DNA of 14,415 nt from Oligoflexaceae bacterium (GTDB taxonomy: Bacteria > Bdellovibrionota_B > Oligoflexia > Oligoflexales > Oligoflexaceae): positions 1-14,415 of the forward strand of contig CANJJY010000060.1 of the NCBI GenBank assembly GCA_947474445.1, in the 5' to 3' direction. Below, one piece after another: positions 13,313 through 14,415 of this stretch (positions are counted from its first letter, which is position 1; each line of letters opens with the position of its first letter). The position numbers and the translations under genes are program-made. A model generated the notes under the pieces. That model had not been told where the DNA came from. It did not search any database and saw only the letters and a program-made list of their open reading frames with translations.

Positions 13313-14415
13313 ATGAAGATAAATTGTCTGATCAGCTCCGTGCTGCTTGTGAGCGCCGGAGCTGTAAGTGCTTTTGAATCGACCAAAGTACTTCCCAAGG
13401 GTGTTCGTAACCTCGATATTCGTGGGCTCTACACAACGACGAGCAAGAAGACGAACAAAGACGGAAATGTTGAGCCACTGGCCGAACCTCTTTTTCGTCC
13501 CCTTCGTTTCCGTAACATTGTTGATGGCGAAAAGGGGCTTAAAAAAACCCAGCTTCAAGCGTTTCTTATCTCACAAGGCATAAAGCCCGAGGATACGGCA
13601 GGGGAATTCACCGCCGATCTCAACGCGCAGATCAACGTGTGGGCACCTATTTTCGCTTGGGGGCTCACCGAGAATTGGACCGTAGCGGCAGCCTTGCCTT
13701 ACTACAGCGCGAGCACAGACATAAAAGTTGGTTTTCGCACGAATGAAGGCGCCGACCGTTTCATGGCAGCGCTGACCACAAACTCTATGAATAATTTTCA
13801 GTCTGCCGTCGAAGCAGCTGAAAAGTTTCAAAATGCTCCAGGGCGCTTGAATACGCGTTTAAGTGAAAACGAATACGAACCACTGGGTCGATGGAACAAA
13901 ACCGCATTTGGTGATTTGACCATCGCTTCAAAATACCTCGCTCACAACGGTGACCGTATAAAAGTTGCGTCTCAGTTAGGTTTTGTTGCACCGACTGGAC
14001 GCAAGGATAGCCCAGACATCCTCACCGATCTTCCATTCGGGGACGGACAATGGGATTTGTTCGCAGGTCTGCTAAGCGATCAGTTTCTCAGTTCGTCCGT
14101 TTTTTTGAATCAATTTGTTAAATACACCTATCAAGCCCCAGGCCGCAAAGATGTTCGTTGGAAAACCTACGACGAAACTGTGCTTGCTGAACGTCGTAGC
14201 ACCGATTTCAAGTTGGGCGATAAAGTGGATGCAGGGGTATCCATGCAATTCGAACAGGAGACAACTGGGATAACCGGAGGCCTTGGCGGGCTCTATTTCC
14301 GTAAGTACGGTGATCGCTACGATGTTGACTATCTAGCCTCAAAAAATGAATTGCAAAGAGCCACCGATCAGAATGCACTCTACTGGCAAGCTCGCATCGG
14401 ATACTCGACTCTTCC
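13313..14415 (+). CDS. Putative outer-membrane beta-barrel channel, 3' truncated by window
   Basis: The reading frame is open from ATG 13313 to the window edge (367 codons seen, no stop). GGAG lies 7 nt before ATG. Residues 1-20 are a Sec signal peptide (MKINCLISSVLLVSAGAVSA, likely cut before F21). The mature part has short alternating, aromatic-edged stretches typical of outer-membrane strands: LTENWTVAAALPYY (118-131), FGDLTIASKYLA (199-210), KVASQLGFVAPTG (217-229), WDLFAGLLS (247-255) and SVFLNQFVKYTYQAPG (262-277). The order (wild-type-like strand, 'FGD' strand, 'P-TG-D' turn, 'G-G-WD' strand) resembles transporter-like porins of the phenol-degradation meta-pathway/FadL-related group. 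Residues 137-195 look like a long non-barrel loop or insert. Substrate is unknown. Confidence 0.85.
   Translation, partial: MKINCLISSVLLVSAGAVSAFESTKVLPKGVRNLDIRGLYTTTSKKTNKDGNVEPLAEPLFRPLRFRNIVDGEKGLKKTQLQAFLISQGIKPEDTAGEFTADLNAQINVWAPIFAWGLTENWTVAAALPYYSASTDIKVGFRTNEGADRFMAALTTNSMNNFQSAVEAAEKFQNAPGRLNTRLSENEYEPLGRWNKTAFGDLTIASKYLAHNGDRIKVASQLGFVAPTGRKDSPDILTDLPFGDGQWDLFAGLLSDQFLSSSVFLNQFVKYTYQAPGRKDVRWKTYDETVLAERRSTDFKLGDKVDAGVSMQFEQETTGITGGLGGLYFRKYGDRYDVDYLASKNELQRATDQNALYWQARIGYSTL

Noticed and set aside
1..14415. Mobile elements, CRISPR arrays, phage or defence modules
   Set aside because: No transposase, integrase, spacer-repeat array, or paired terminal repeats with target duplication could be found; the genes are mostly housekeeping, signalling or envelope types.

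Overview
The window looks like ordinary chromosome from a Gram-negative bacterium with moderate GC. The evidence is an outer-membrane beta-barrel gene with a Sec signal, an OmpR/EnvZ-type two-component pair, and PrmA/RsmE modification enzymes. A HAMP-only membrane protein, a small protein resembling the TIGR02147 DNA-binding family and a short RdgC-like protein recall the old 'delta-proteobacteria', especially Bdellovibrionota/Oligoflexia. That placement is inference from family distribution, not proof. I see no transposase, integrase, CRISPR array or phage module.

Layout. Bases 2-715 (+) are the 3' end of an RhtA-like EamA exporter. After a leader with several nested inverted repeats comes a small four-cysteine protein (1002-1376, +). 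Next, on the minus strand, is an isolated initiator tRNA-fMet gene with its own consensus-like promoter and intrinsic terminator (1520-1713). From 6596 down to 1764, also on the minus strand, runs a likely co-directional block: Smr-domain protein, a 644-residue membrane-anchored helical-repeat protein, prmA, rsmE (2 bp after prmA), then a two-TM protein carrying a duplicated HAMP-like segment. The first four may be one operon; the last may have its own extended -10 promoter.

The centre holds an RdgC-domain-like protein (6714-7328, +) converging on a small putative DNA-binding protein (7347-7775, -). A perfect 18-bp palindrome and an 11-bp inverted repeat lie upstream of the latter. A YihY/BrkB membrane protein (8270-9613, +) overlaps tail to tail with a sensor kinase. 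That kinase (9555-11102, -) follows its OmpR-family regulator (11110-11808, -). Upstream of the regulator is a 484-bp intergenic region with a 9-bp-periodic repeat, several hairpins and a promoter reading the other way.

The right end (+) has a secreted, possibly TatT-like protein (12293-13114) that appears adapted for high expression. A strong terminator follows it, then a truncated outer-membrane barrel protein (13313 to the window edge) whose leader carries a terminator-like hairpin next to its Shine-Dalgarno sequence.

No single obviously new multi-gene system is visible. The best leads are regulatory: several genes have inverted repeats beside or over the ribosome-binding site, the intergenic region 11809-12292 may encode a small RNA and regulator sites, and the 7347-7881 locus looks like a small regulator with its own operator.
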